A DNA stretch of 64,000 nucleotides, taken from Bisgaardia hudsonensis. GTDB lineage: Bacteria > Pseudomonadota > Gammaproteobacteria > Enterobacterales > Pasteurellaceae. Shown here one piece after another: positions 49,107-57,967 of this stretch (positions are counted from its first letter, which is position 1; each line of letters starts with the position of its first letter). The position numbers and the translations under genes were made by a program. The stretch spans positions 32,726 through 96,725 of the forward strand of contig NZ_SLXI01000006.1 of the NCBI RefSeq assembly GCF_004345785.1, given 5' to 3'. The notes under the pieces were generated by a model. The model was not told the origin of the DNA. It ran no database searches and saw only the letters and a list, made by a program, of their open reading frames with translations.

Positions 49107-50240
49107 ATGTCTACTTTACTCTGTAAATTTATACCTGATTTATTTAAATATGAGATTAGTTTCCAAACTAATGAAAAGAAATATAATTTTTCTGCTGAAT
49201 TTATTATTAATCCACCAGAAAATTTTGTATATAAACCTGTAACTGTTTATGATGGTTTTATCTTTGGCGTTATTTTTAAAGCGATGGAAGTTGGAGAAGA
49301 CTTTATTGTTGATCTTCCTTTGTCTATAAAAGCAGTTCAAAATATAAATTATTTTATTGAGGCATGGGCTGATTTATGTCCTGATAAATATAAAAGAATA
49401 AAGTTTACAGCAAAAAATATTGTTTTATCTTCTAGTGAGCATTTTGAAAAATTAGAAGCTATTTCTGCTTTTTCTGGTGGAGTTGACTCTTGCTATACAT
49501 TAATTAGACATAACGAACGTGATTGGGGAGAGGCTAGCTTTAATCTAAAGAATGTATTATGCATTCAAGGTTTTGATGTTCCCACTAATAAAACACAGGA
49601 GTATAAGAAATTAATTAGTAGAATTTCTCCAATTTATGAACAGTTTAACTGTAATAAATTTGAGGTTTGGACTAATTTAAAAGAAGTTTCGCAACAAGAT
49701 TGGGAAATGAGCCATGGTGCTCAAATTGCTTGTTGTTTTCACTTGTTATCGGAACATTTTCAATTAGGATTATTAGGATCTTCTGATAATTATGCGAATC
49801 TTACGGTACCTTGGGGATCATCTCCAAGTACAGATTTTTTGTTATCGGGTAGTAAATTAACGATAGTTCATGATGGTTCTGGGGCAACAAGAACTAAAAA
49901 AGTTGAGAGAATATCTGGTAACGTGCTGGCAACTAAATTTTTAAAAGTTTGTTGGGAAAAAGGTTTGGAAGATAATTGCGGTGAGTGTGAAAAATGCTCT
50001 AGAACAAAATTAAATTTTTTAGCTGTTGGTATTAAAAATCCAGAATGTTTTGATGGTATTACTGATGTAGCTAAAATGAAGAATCTTCGTTTACGTAATG
50101 AAGTTAAGCTTTCAGAATTTTATCCAATACTAAAATATGCTAAAGAACATGGTATAAATGAAAAATGGCTTTATCAATTACGAGTAATTATTTTGAAAAA
50201 CAAGATAAAGAATTTATTTCGGATAAAATTTAAAAAATAA
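49107..50240 (+). CDS. PP-loop ATP pyrophosphatase of unknown substrate
   Basis: A 377-residue protein with a PP-loop (SGGVDS, residues 123-128, in AISAFSGGVDSCYTL), the site where ATP is split to AMP and pyrophosphate to adenylate a substrate. A later CGECEKCSRT (residues 291-300) resembles the zinc-binding Cys cluster of QueC. The N-terminal 110 residues (LPLSIKAVQNINYFIEAWADLCPDKY) form a separate domain that I do not recognise. HGAQIACCFHLLS and PWGSSPSTDFLLSGSK are probably substrate-site segments. Neighbours are GT25 and a pyruvyl-transferase-like gene, so it may activate a glycan precursor carboxylate or transfer nitrogen or sulfur. It is not QueC itself (too long, different N-terminus). 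Function unknown. Confidence 0.75.
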   Translation: MSTLLCKFIPDLFKYEISFQTNEKKYNFSAEFIINPPENFVYKPVTVYDGFIFGVIFKAMEVGEDFIVDLPLSIKAVQNINYFIEAWADLCPDKYKRIKFTAKNIVLSSSEHFEKLEAISAFSGGVDSCYTLIRHNERDWGEASFNLKNVLCIQGFDVPTNKTQEYKKLISRISPIYEQFNCNKFEVWTNLKEVSQQDWEMSHGAQIACCFHLLSEHFQLGLLGSSDNYANLTVPWGSSPSTDFLLSGSKLTIVHDGSGATRTKKVERISGNVLATKFLKVCWEKGLEDNCGECEKCSRTKLNFLAVGIKNPECFDGITDVAKMKNLRLRNEVKLSEFYPILKYAKEHGINEKWLYQLRVIILKNKIKNLFRIKFKK

Positions 50241-50267
50241 AAATTTTGGTTATTTTACGATAAATTT

Positions 50268-51206
50268 TTATTTTTTCTTCGTCCACAGTTTATAGTAACT
50301 AATATTTTTTCCGTAAGAATTATCTAAAATTTTATTTTCAATCTCAAGAAGCTCGGATAGTATATGTCCGTGTAATCTATTAGTAACTATTTTATCATAT
50401 TGCATAAATTTATTTACGGCTTGCTTTATAATATGTAATGAATATTGAAAATATAAATTATATACAAGGTTATTGAGGCTCTTAATTTTTAATAGTTTAG
50501 AAAATTTTATCAATATTTTTAGTGTTTTAAATATTTTTTTAGATAAATAACTCCTTTTTATCAGGGTATCCCAATCCTTCGTTTGAGAATCTATAGGTAT
50601 TAAGTCAGAGTGGTCTACTTTTTCTATGTCATTGCGAATAAAATATAGTACATTATTAGTTAGATGAGAATTGTTTTTTTTATGTGGTAAAACGTTATAC
50701 AACTCATGAGCCATATCTGGAGATAAGATAACTTTTTTAGAGAGTTGCTCAAATACTAACTGAGAATTTATATCTCTCGCTAGCAAGTAGCATTGGCTAT
50801 GATTAGAGTATATATTTATGCAATTATTTAAATTATTATTATTTTTAAAAAATACAGTTTGTGGTAGTAGTATAATTCTATTTTTTTTAAAATTATTAAT
50901 AATATCATATCGTAAATTTTGGTGAATTTCGTAAATATCACCGAAATTACCACCTCCATGACATAATATAGTTGTTTCAGGAGATATAAATTTTTTTAAA
51001 TAACTAATATTGAAATCTATTACAGACATTCTTAATTTTATATTAATGTCATGATTGAGAAAAAATTGTTCTGTTCCATAGTAAATTAGTAAATCTCCTA
51101 CGTTTGTATGAATAGGTATATCTACATATATAACATCATTTTTATTAATAATTAGATCAGCAATTTTATTTAGGTGATCTTTAAGTATTGTAAGATTATT
51201 TTCCAT
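50268..51206 (-). CDS. Polysaccharide pyruvyl transferase family protein
   Basis: A 312-residue protein with the family motifs PIHTNVGDLLIYYGTEQFF (NVGD at 35-38), ILCHGGGNFGDIY (residues 81-92) and, near the C-terminus, DKIVTNRLHGHILSELL. Such enzymes add ketal-linked pyruvate from phosphoenolpyruvate to sugars of exopolysaccharides or LPS; some members have other transfer activities. It is convergent with the PP-loop gene, stops 27 bases apart, with no clear terminator between. The coding sequence is extremely AT-rich with long A/T runs, unlike the flanking core genes, which suggests transfer. ATG 51206 has only a weak ribosome site. Confidence 0.82.
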   Translation of the reverse strand: MENNLTILKDHLNKIADLIINKNDVIYVDIPIHTNVGDLLIYYGTEQFFLNHDINIKLRMSVIDFNISYLKKFISPETTILCHGGGNFGDIYEIHQNLRYDIINNFKKNRIILLPQTVFFKNNNNLNNCINIYSNHSQCYLLARDINSQLVFEQLSKKVILSPDMAHELYNVLPHKKNNSHLTNNVLYFIRNDIEKVDHSDLIPIDSQTKDWDTLIKRSYLSKKIFKTLKILIKFSKLLKIKSLNNLVYNLYFQYSLHIIKQAVNKFMQYDKIVTNRLHGHILSELLEIENKILDNSYGKNISYYKLWTKKK

Positions 51207-51427
51207 TTTACTATTTTTTCTTTAGCATCTTCTGTTCATTCTACTGTAAAAATAAAGACTTTCAAGTATTACAATTATGATTCTACAACAGTTTTAATAA
51301 GGAATAATATTTAGGAGAAGTAAAGATTGTTTATATTATAGATTGTATAAAATTATTTCAGTGATATTGCAATTAAGCTAATATTACCAATGATAAAAAT
51401 CTTGAATTTACGGAAGGTAGATAAAAT

Positions 51428-51451
51428 TAAACCCTTATTTTTAAGGGTTTA
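51428..51451 (-). terminator. rpmE terminator
   Basis: taaaccctta (51428-51437) pairs with taagggttta (51442-51451) just after the rpmE stop, followed on the minus strand by attttat. Confidence 0.8.
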
Positions 51452-51462
51452 ATTTTTATAAA

Positions 51463-51675
51463 CTATTTAGAACCAGGGATACTGAAACGTTTGTTGAAAC
51501 GTTCTACGCGACCACCAGTATCAACAACACGTTGTTTACCTGTGTAGAATGGATGGCAGTTGCCACATACATCTAAGTTAACGTCTTTACCCACAGTTGA
51601 ACGAACTTTGATTACATTACCGCAAGAACAAGTTGCAGTGATTTCTTTATATTCTGGATGAATACCTTGTTTCAT
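51463..51675 (-). CDS. rpmE: 50S ribosomal protein L31 (zinc-binding type)
   Basis: The 70-residue protein [20 protein letters not shown], with later [16 protein letters not shown], is L31 with the four zinc ligands Cys16, Cys18, Cys37 and Cys40. The start is ATG 51675 because it gives the standard length; the frame is open for 46 more codons upstream but that sequence is unlike L31 and coincides with the leader hairpin. The zinc-independent paralogue (ykgM type) is not in this window. It is transcribed alone. Confidence 0.97.
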   Translation of the reverse strand: MKQGIHPEYKEITATCSCGNVIKVRSTVGKDVNLDVCGNCHPFYTGKQRVVDTGGRVERFNKRFSIPGSK

Positions 51676-51693
51676 AGAAAACCTCAAGCTGAA

Positions 51694-51735
51694 GCCACTC
51701 CGCTCTCCAAAACTGAATTTGGCACCGAGTGTGGT
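51694..51735 (-). promoter_or_regulatory. Structured rpmE leader (L31 leader candidate)
   Basis: On the minus strand, accacactcggtgccaaa (51735-51718) folds onto ttttggagagcggagtggc. The outer pairing is CCACaCTC with GAGTGG and the inner pairing CCAAA with TTTGG, ending 18 bases before the rpmE ATG. L31 genes of gammaproteobacteria are known to carry an autoregulatory leader; that this is it is inferred from position and foldability. Confidence 0.5.
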
Positions 51736-51856
51736 TAATATTAAGCCAATAAGTATGGCAGTTTTAAGAGTGCAAATTATACAGTAAAAAAAGTAATATT
51801 CAAGCATTGTCATTATTCAGTTATAATGCGGATAAATAAAATTATGTAGAGTATTT

Positions 51857-54046
51857 ATGAAGTTAGTTCGTGTCGCACTTTCCGTTCCATTATTTAAATT
51901 TTTTGATTACCTTTATGAAGGGAAGCAACCAGTTGTTGGTTCGCGTGTAATTGTACCGTTTGGGCGTCAAAAATTGGTGGGGATTGTGATTGAGATCCCT
52001 AAGGAAACGGTGATTACTCTGGAAAATTTAAAATACATTATTGAATCTTTAGATCAGGAAAGTATTTTTAGTGAGGAATTATGGTCATTACTTTATTGGT
52101 CAGCAGAGTATTATCAAGCACCTTTAGGAGAGGTGTTAAATGGGGCGTTACCTGTTAAATTGCGACAGGGTGAAAGTGCGGAGCAAAAAACAAAAACTTT
52201 TTGGAATTTGACCGCTCTTGGTAAGCAAGCATTAACTAATAATTTATTAAAACGAGCAAAAAAACAATTTGATGCATTAAATTCTCTTGATGTGCTTCCC
52301 TTAGAAAAAGGAAATAACCCTTTTAATTCTGGTATTTGGTCTGCTCTTAAGACAAAAGGATATGTAGAGGAAATAGAAGAAAAGATAAGATTAATCTCTT
52401 GGCAAGATCGTCTAGAAGAGTTGCCTATTGCTAAAGAATATGATCGATTAACGTTGAATCAAGAACAAGCGATGGCTTTGAGCCAATTGATTTTTGGGCA
52501 AGGCTTTAATGTGTGGCTAATTGATGGCGTTACTGGTTCGGGTAAAACAGAAATTTATTTACAACATATAGAAGAAATTTTAAAAAAGGGTCAACAAGTT
52601 TTAGTTTTAGTTCCTGAAATTGGTTTGACACCACAAACAGTGCAGCGTTTTCGTTCAAGGTTTAATGTTGAAATTGATGTGTTACATTCTAATTTAAATG
52701 ATACTCAGCGTTTACAGGTATGGCAAAGGGCAAAAAATGCAGAAAGTGCGGTGGTTATTGGTACTCGTTCTGCTTTATTTACCCCTTTTCAAAATTTAGG
52801 ATTGATTATTCTCGATGAGGAGCATGATAGTTCTTTTAAGCAGCAAGATGGTTGGCGTTATCACGCTAGAGATTTAGCGGTAGTTTATGGTAAACAATTA
52901 AATATTCCCATAGTGCTTGGCTCAGCAACGCCAAGCCTAGAAAGTTTACATAATGTGCAACAGGGTAAATATAAATCCATTATTCTGAAAAAAAGAGCGG
53001 GGAATTCAACCGCACTTCGTCATTTTGTTATCGATTTGAAGCAACAACGGGTACATAATGGGTTGTCTGAGGCATTACTTGATGAAATGAAAGAACATTT
53101 AGAAAAAGGCAATCAAGTATTACTTTTTCTTAATCGTCGTGGTTTCGCCCCTGTATTGCTTTGTCATGAATGTGGTTGGATCGCAGACTGTCAATACTGT
53201 GAAAAGCCCTATACTTATCACCAAAAACAGCGGGCATTACGTTGTCATCATTGTGGTTCTCAAAAACCAATAGTAAATCAATGTGCTAAATGTGGCTCAA
53301 CAAATTTAGTCACAACGGGTATTGGGACTGAGCAAGTTGAGGCTACTTTAGAAAAATTTTTTGCAAATTATCTAATTACACGAATAGATCGGGATAGCAC
53401 TTCAAGAAAGGGAGCATTAGAACATCATTTAAAGGATATTCAGCAAGGTAAAAGCCAAATTCTTATTGGAACACAAATGCTAGCGAAAGGGCATCATTTC
53501 CCAAATGTAACCTTAGTTGCCTTGCTTAACGTTGATAGTGCGTTGTTCTCTTTAGATTTTCGAGCAGAAGAGCGTTTGGCACAGCTTTATATTCAAGTTG
53601 CAGGACGAGCGGGGAGAGAAGAAAAGCAAGGTAAGGTAATTTTACAAACGCATTATCCAGAACATCCATTATTAGTGAGCTTATTAAGTCAAGGTTATAA
53701 GTATTTTGCAGAACAAGCATTAGGATTAAGAGATAAAATGGGGTTACCTCCTTTTTCTGCTCAAGCGATTTTCAAAGCTCAAAGTCGAGTGAGTACGGAT
53801 GCGGAACTAGTTTTAAGTAGAATAGCGGAGAATCTTTATTCTTTTAATGTCCAAGATTTGCAAATATTGGGTCCGTTACCCTCTCCTTTTAGTAAAAAAG
53901 CGGGATTGTATCGTTGGCAATTATTATTGCAATCTCCTTCAAAAGTAAAATTACAAAAAGTTTTGCTACAATTGAGAGAGAATAATATTTCTATACCAAA
54001 TAAAGTGCGGTTGATTTTAGATGTTGATCCAATTGATTTAAGTTAG
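51857..54046 (+). CDS. priA: Primosomal helicase PriA
   Basis: PriA restarts stalled replication forks. An N-terminal DNA-binding domain (VRVALSVPLFKFFDYLYEG) is followed by Walker A GVTGSGKTE, DEEHDSSFKQQDG, the zinc-binding Cys cluster (CHEC, CQYC, CHHC, CAKC at about residues 435-480) and helicase motifs IGTQMLAKGHHFPNVTLV and QVAGRAGREEKQG. 729 residues, full length. Three uptake signals lie within it. It is divergent from rpmE. Confidence 0.97.
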   Translation: MKLVRVALSVPLFKFFDYLYEGKQPVVGSRVIVPFGRQKLVGIVIEIPKETVITLENLKYIIESLDQESIFSEELWSLLYWSAEYYQAPLGEVLNGALPVKLRQGESAEQKTKTFWNLTALGKQALTNNLLKRAKKQFDALNSLDVLPLEKGNNPFNSGIWSALKTKGYVEEIEEKIRLISWQDRLEELPIAKEYDRLTLNQEQAMALSQLIFGQGFNVWLIDGVTGSGKTEIYLQHIEEILKKGQQVLVLVPEIGLTPQTVQRFRSRFNVEIDVLHSNLNDTQRLQVWQRAKNAESAVVIGTRSALFTPFQNLGLIILDEEHDSSFKQQDGWRYHARDLAVVYGKQLNIPIVLGSATPSLESLHNVQQGKYKSIILKKRAGNSTALRHFVIDLKQQRVHNGLSEALLDEMKEHLEKGNQVLLFLNRRGFAPVLLCHECGWIADCQYCEKPYTYHQKQRALRCHHCGSQKPIVNQCAKCGSTNLVTTGIGTEQVEATLEKFFANYLITRIDRDSTSRKGALEHHLKDIQQGKSQILIGTQMLAKGHHFPNVTLVALLNVDSALFSLDFRAEERLAQLYIQVAGRAGREEKQGKVILQTHYPEHPLLVSLLSQGYKYFAEQALGLRDKMGLPPFSAQAIFKAQSRVSTDAELVLSRIAENLYSFNVQDLQILGPLPSPFSKKAGLYRWQLLLQSPSKVKLQKVLLQLRENNISIPNKVRLILDVDPIDLS

Positions 54047-54127
54047 TGGTAGAAAAGCAAACAAAATTTGAGTAGAATTCGGGGCTAATATTTAGCTATT
54101 TAATTATAAAAGTTATAAGGTTTTGTT

Positions 54128-54937
54128 GTGGCATCAAAAGATTATGTTTCACGTAGTAGTAAAAAGAAGAAAACGAAATCATCTCGTTCAGGTTTTTTAA
54201 TTGTTATTGTCTTACTTATCATTGCGGGTTTTGGTACATCGCTTTATTTTCTCAAAGAGAAAGCGTCAGATGTTAAAGTAGAATTAGATATTCCCACTAA
54301 GAAAGAGACTCCTAAGGCTATTTTGCCTAGCCCACCTAAAGAAGTATGGAGCTATATTAAAGAATTAGAAACACGTATTGTTCCTGTGGATGAGAAATCA
54401 TTAGATAAAAATGCACAACTTACAGAGGAACAAAGACGTGTTCTTATGGCGATGGAAAAAGAGCAGAGAGAAGCTGAGATTGCCCATTCAAAACAAATTC
54501 AAGAACAGATTTTAAATGAAACACAGGTGGATATTGAAAGGGAAGAGAAAGATAATATTGAAGAAAGACGAAAAGCGGCCGCAGAAAGAAAAAGACAAGA
54601 AGAGCAGCAAATGGCGTTAGAGCGTAAGCGAGCAGAAGAAAAGCAAAAAGAGGAAAAAAGAAAAACTACCGAACAATTGAATACAGAAGTACAAACAGTA
54701 CAAGCGAAACCCGCTGCATCAGAAAAACAATTTGGCTTACAATGTGGTGCATTCAAAAATAGAGAGCAAGCCGAAAAGGTACAAGCTAGTTTAGCAATGT
54801 CTGGGTTTAATGCAAGGTTGACGACAAGTGCTGATTGGAATCGGGTCGTTATTGGTCCGGTTGGAAATCGTAATCAAGCTAATCAGCAATTATCTAGGGC
54901 GAAATCGATCACTAATTGTGTTTTAATTGCTATGTAG
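54128..54937 (+). CDS. ftsN: Cell division protein FtsN
   Basis: FtsN triggers septal peptidoglycan synthesis. This 269-residue bitopic protein starts with ASKDYVSRSSKKKKTKSS (the ASKDYV segment resembles AQRDYV of E. coli FtsN), a membrane segment at about 23-42, and the essential periplasmic helices (PPKEVWSYIKELETR, then QLTEEQRRVLMAMEKEQR). A long charged coiled coil at 110-185 follows, and a C-terminal SPOR domain from about 195 (FGLQCGAFKNREQAEKVQASL, then NRVVIGPVGNRNQA). It starts with GTG 54128. It lies downstream of priA, the E. coli priA-(cytR)-ftsN neighbourhood without cytR. Confidence 0.93.
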   Translation: MASKDYVSRSSKKKKTKSSRSGFLIVIVLLIIAGFGTSLYFLKEKASDVKVELDIPTKKETPKAILPSPPKEVWSYIKELETRIVPVDEKSLDKNAQLTEEQRRVLMAMEKEQREAEIAHSKQIQEQILNETQVDIEREEKDNIEERRKAAAERKRQEEQQMALERKRAEEKQKEEKRKTTEQLNTEVQTVQAKPAASEKQFGLQCGAFKNREQAEKVQASLAMSGFNARLTTSADWNRVVIGPVGNRNQANQQLSRAKSITNCVLIAM

Positions 54938-54962
54938 CCGTTGTTTTAGACTATTTTCAAAG

Positions 54963-55016
54963 TCGCCTTACTCTAATACTAGCCGTATTTATTAGATTGG
55001 GGCGATATTTTTATTT
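54963..55016 (+). terminator. ftsN terminator
   Basis: tcgcc (54963-54967) and ggcga (55001-55005) with an inner tctaata / tattaga pairing form an imperfect long hairpin followed by a T-rich tail, between convergent ftsN and greB. Confidence 0.6.
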
Positions 55017-55487
55017 CTCATACCAAATACGATTAACGTATAAGGTTAGTAAGCCTGATGGCGTATTTACTTTTATTTCATCATCTACTTTTTTGCCGAT
55101 TAATGCTCTTGCAACAGGACTATCAATGGAAATCCAGTTTTTAGCGGGATCAAATTCATCACAACCGACTATACGATAGCTTTTTTCTTCTCCTAATTCA
55201 TCTTCTAGGGTTACCCAAGCACCAAAAAAGATTTTTCCTTCTTGTTTGGGGTGGTAATCAATAATTTGTAATACTTCAAGTCGTTTAGATAAAAAACGGA
55301 CTCGTCTGTCTATTTCACGTAATCGTTTTTTCCCGTAGATATACTCTGCATTCTCGCTACGATCGCCTAAGGCTGCTGCATCGGATACAGCTTGTGTTAC
55401 TTGAGGTCTTTCTTCTTTCCATAGGAATTTTAATTCTCTATCAAGTGCGACCCACCCATCTCTTGTTATATAGTTTGATTTTGTCAT
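55011..55487 (-). CDS. greB: Transcript cleavage factor GreB
   Basis: GreB stimulates RNA cleavage by backtracked RNA polymerase. The N-terminal coiled coil (YITRDGWVALDRELKFLWKEERPQVT) carries the acidic tip at AAALGDRSENAEYIYGKKRLREIDRR. The C-terminal FKBP-like domain has VTLEDELGEEKSYRIVG and SPVARALIGKKVDDEI. 158 residues and the basic patch near residue 60 fit GreB rather than GreA. It is divergent from tex, as in enterobacteria. Confidence 0.95.
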   Translation of the reverse strand: MTKSNYITRDGWVALDRELKFLWKEERPQVTQAVSDAAALGDRSENAEYIYGKKRLREIDRRVRFLSKRLEVLQIIDYHPKQEGKIFFGAWVTLEDELGEEKSYRIVGCDEFDPAKNWISIDSPVARALIGKKVDDEIKVNTPSGLLTLYVNRIWYEK

Positions 55488-55621
55488 ATTGAATTTTCTA
55501 TTTAACCTACCTTAGAAATAATGATAACATAGCCAGCTCGTATATTTGGGCATATTAGCATAACTGCTGTGTTATGAATTATAGTAGATATAATATATCA
55601 ATGAAAAAAGAATTTTAATCA

Positions 55622-57943
55622 ATGTTAAATCAGCAAATTTCACAAATTATTGCAAGTGAACTGAATGTGCAAAAAACACAGATTTTATCTGCGATTCAGT
55701 TACTTGATGATGGAAATACTATTCCTTTTATCGCTCGTTATCGTAAAGAGGTAACAGGGGGATTAGACGATACTCAATTACGTCATTTTGAAACTCGTTT
55801 AATTTATTTAAGAGAGTTAGAAGATCGTCGTCAGACTATCTTAAAATCAATTCAAGAACAGGGTAAATTAACAGATGTTTTACAAGAAAAGATTGTCAAT
55901 ACACAAAGTAAAACAGAATTAGAAGATTTATATTTACCTTATAAACCTAAGCGTCGCACTAAAGGGCAGATTGCTATTGAAGCCGGGCTAGAACCTTTAG
56001 CTGATTTATTATGGCATAATCCAGAAAATAATCCTGAACAAGTTGCATTAGATTATATTGATGAAAATAAAGGTTTTACTGATAGTAAAGCGGTGCTTGA
56101 TGGTGTTCGTTATATTTTAATGGAGCGATTTGCAGAAGATGCAGAATTACTCGCTAAAGTTCGTCAATATTTACAAAAAAGTGCGGTATTAATTTCTAAA
56201 GTTTTAGAGGGAAAAGAAAACGAAGGTGCAAAATTTAGTGATTATTTTGATCACAAAGAGTTACTTGCAAATGTACCTTCACATCGTGCATTAGCGATGT
56301 TTCGTGGTCGTAACGAAGGAATTTTACAATTAACACTCAATGCCGATCCTGATCAAGATGAAAGTATTCGTCATAGTTATTGTGAAGAGATTATTCGTGA
56401 TCATTTAAATGTTCATTTTAATCATCAACCTGCGGATAAATGGCGTGAGCAGGTGATCAGCTGGACTTGGAAAATTAAAATTTCTCTACATCTTGAAACT
56501 GAATTAATGGCAACATTAAGAGAAAAGGCGGAAGAAGAAGCGATTAATGTTTTTGCTCAAAATCTTACCGCACTTTTAATGGCAGCACCGGCTGGTGCAA
56601 AAAATACAATGGGCTTAGATCCAGGATTGCGTACAGGGGTTAAAGTTGCGGTAGTCGATAGCACGGGTAAGTTGCTTGCGACGGACACCATTTATCCTCA
56701 TACAGGGCAAATGGATCGTGCATTAGTTTCTATTTATCAATTAATTCAGCAACATAATGTGGAATTGATTGCTATTGGTAATGGGACGGCCTCAAGAGAA
56801 ACGGAACGTTTTGCAAAAGATGTGATTAAGCAAATAAAAGGAAATAAACCGCAAACAGTTGTGGTGAGTGAAGCAGGGGCATCGGTGTATTCAGCCTCTG
56901 AATTGGCAGCAAAAGAATTTCCTGATTTAGATGTTTCTTTACGTGGAGCGGTATCTATTGCTCGCCGTTTACAAGATCCACTTGCCGAACTAGTTAAAAT
57001 CGAGCCAAAAGCTATTGGTGTTGGTCAATATCAACATGATGTTAATCAAAACCAGCTTGCTCGCAAATTGGATGCAGTCGTTGAGGATTGTGTAAATGCG
57101 GTAGGCGTTGATCTGAATACTGCGTCGGCAGCATTATTAGCTCGAGTTGCTGGAATGTCGAAAACTCTAGCTCAAAATATTGTTGATTATCGTGATGAAA
57201 ATGGTCGATTTGAAACACGAAATCAGCTTAAGAAAGTCGCACGTTTAGGGCCTAAGGCTTTTGAACAATGTGCCGGCTTTATGCGTATTGCAAAAGGGAA
57301 AAATCCTTTAGATGCTTCTGGTGTTCACCCTGAGTCTTATCCTGTTGTAGAGAAAATTCTTCAAGCAACAGAACAATCTATTCAAGATTTAATGGGAAAT
57401 ACAGCAGCAATACGCAAACTTGATGCACAGGAATTTACCGATCAAAACTTTGGTTTGCCAACTGTTAAGGATATTTTTAAAGAGTTGGAAAAACCAGGTC
57501 GAGATCCGCGAGGTGAATTTAAAACCGCTATATTTATGGACGGTGTTGAAACTATATCTGATTTGAAAGCAGGAATGATATTAGAAGGCTCTATTACTAA
57601 TGTTACTAACTTTGGTGCTTTTGTGGATATTGGTGTGCATCAAGACGGATTGGTTCACATTTCATCTTTATCAGATAAGTTTGTGGAGAATCCGCATCAA
57701 GTTGTTAAAACGGGTGATATTGTTAAGGTTAAGGTTTTAGATGTAGATATTGCACGTAAACGCATTGCATTAACAATGCGACTAGATGAGCAAGCTACGG
57801 ATAAAAAAGAAAAATCTATAAGCGATTTAACTCGAAAGCAACATACACAAGTAAATAAGCAAGGAAAGCAACATCATCATTCTCAAACACATAATGCAAT
57901 GGGTAATGCCTTTGCTGATGCGTTGAGAAACTGGAACAAATAA
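55622..57943 (+). CDS. tex: Tex family S1 RNA-binding protein (YhgF)
   Basis: Tex is a conserved nucleic-acid-binding factor thought to act in transcription or RNA metabolism. The order is a helical N-terminus ([21 protein letters not shown]), a YqgF domain ([31 protein letters not shown]), helix-hairpin-helix repeats ([19 protein letters not shown], then [31 protein letters not shown]) and a C-terminal S1 domain ([21 protein letters not shown]). A His-rich tail follows. 773 residues. Two uptake signals are inside. Confidence 0.96.
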   Translation: MLNQQISQIIASELNVQKTQILSAIQLLDDGNTIPFIARYRKEVTGGLDDTQLRHFETRLIYLRELEDRRQTILKSIQEQGKLTDVLQEKIVNTQSKTELEDLYLPYKPKRRTKGQIAIEAGLEPLADLLWHNPENNPEQVALDYIDENKGFTDSKAVLDGVRYILMERFAEDAELLAKVRQYLQKSAVLISKVLEGKENEGAKFSDYFDHKELLANVPSHRALAMFRGRNEGILQLTLNADPDQDESIRHSYCEEIIRDHLNVHFNHQPADKWREQVISWTWKIKISLHLETELMATLREKAEEEAINVFAQNLTALLMAAPAGAKNTMGLDPGLRTGVKVAVVDSTGKLLATDTIYPHTGQMDRALVSIYQLIQQHNVELIAIGNGTASRETERFAKDVIKQIKGNKPQTVVVSEAGASVYSASELAAKEFPDLDVSLRGAVSIARRLQDPLAELVKIEPKAIGVGQYQHDVNQNQLARKLDAVVEDCVNAVGVDLNTASAALLARVAGMSKTLAQNIVDYRDENGRFETRNQLKKVARLGPKAFEQCAGFMRIAKGKNPLDASGVHPESYPVVEKILQATEQSIQDLMGNTAAIRKLDAQEFTDQNFGLPTVKDIFKELEKPGRDPRGEFKTAIFMDGVETISDLKAGMILEGSITNVTNFGAFVDIGVHQDGLVHISSLSDKFVENPHQVVKTGDIVKVKVLDVDIARKRIALTMRLDEQATDKKEKSISDLTRKQHTQVNKQGKQHHHSQTHNAMGNAFADALRNWNK

Positions 57944-57967
57944 ACTAAAAAATAAAAGGTCATTATA

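Noticed and set aside
51676..51813. 46-residue N-terminal extension of L31
   Set aside because: L31 has a standard 70-residue length and the extension covers the structured leader.
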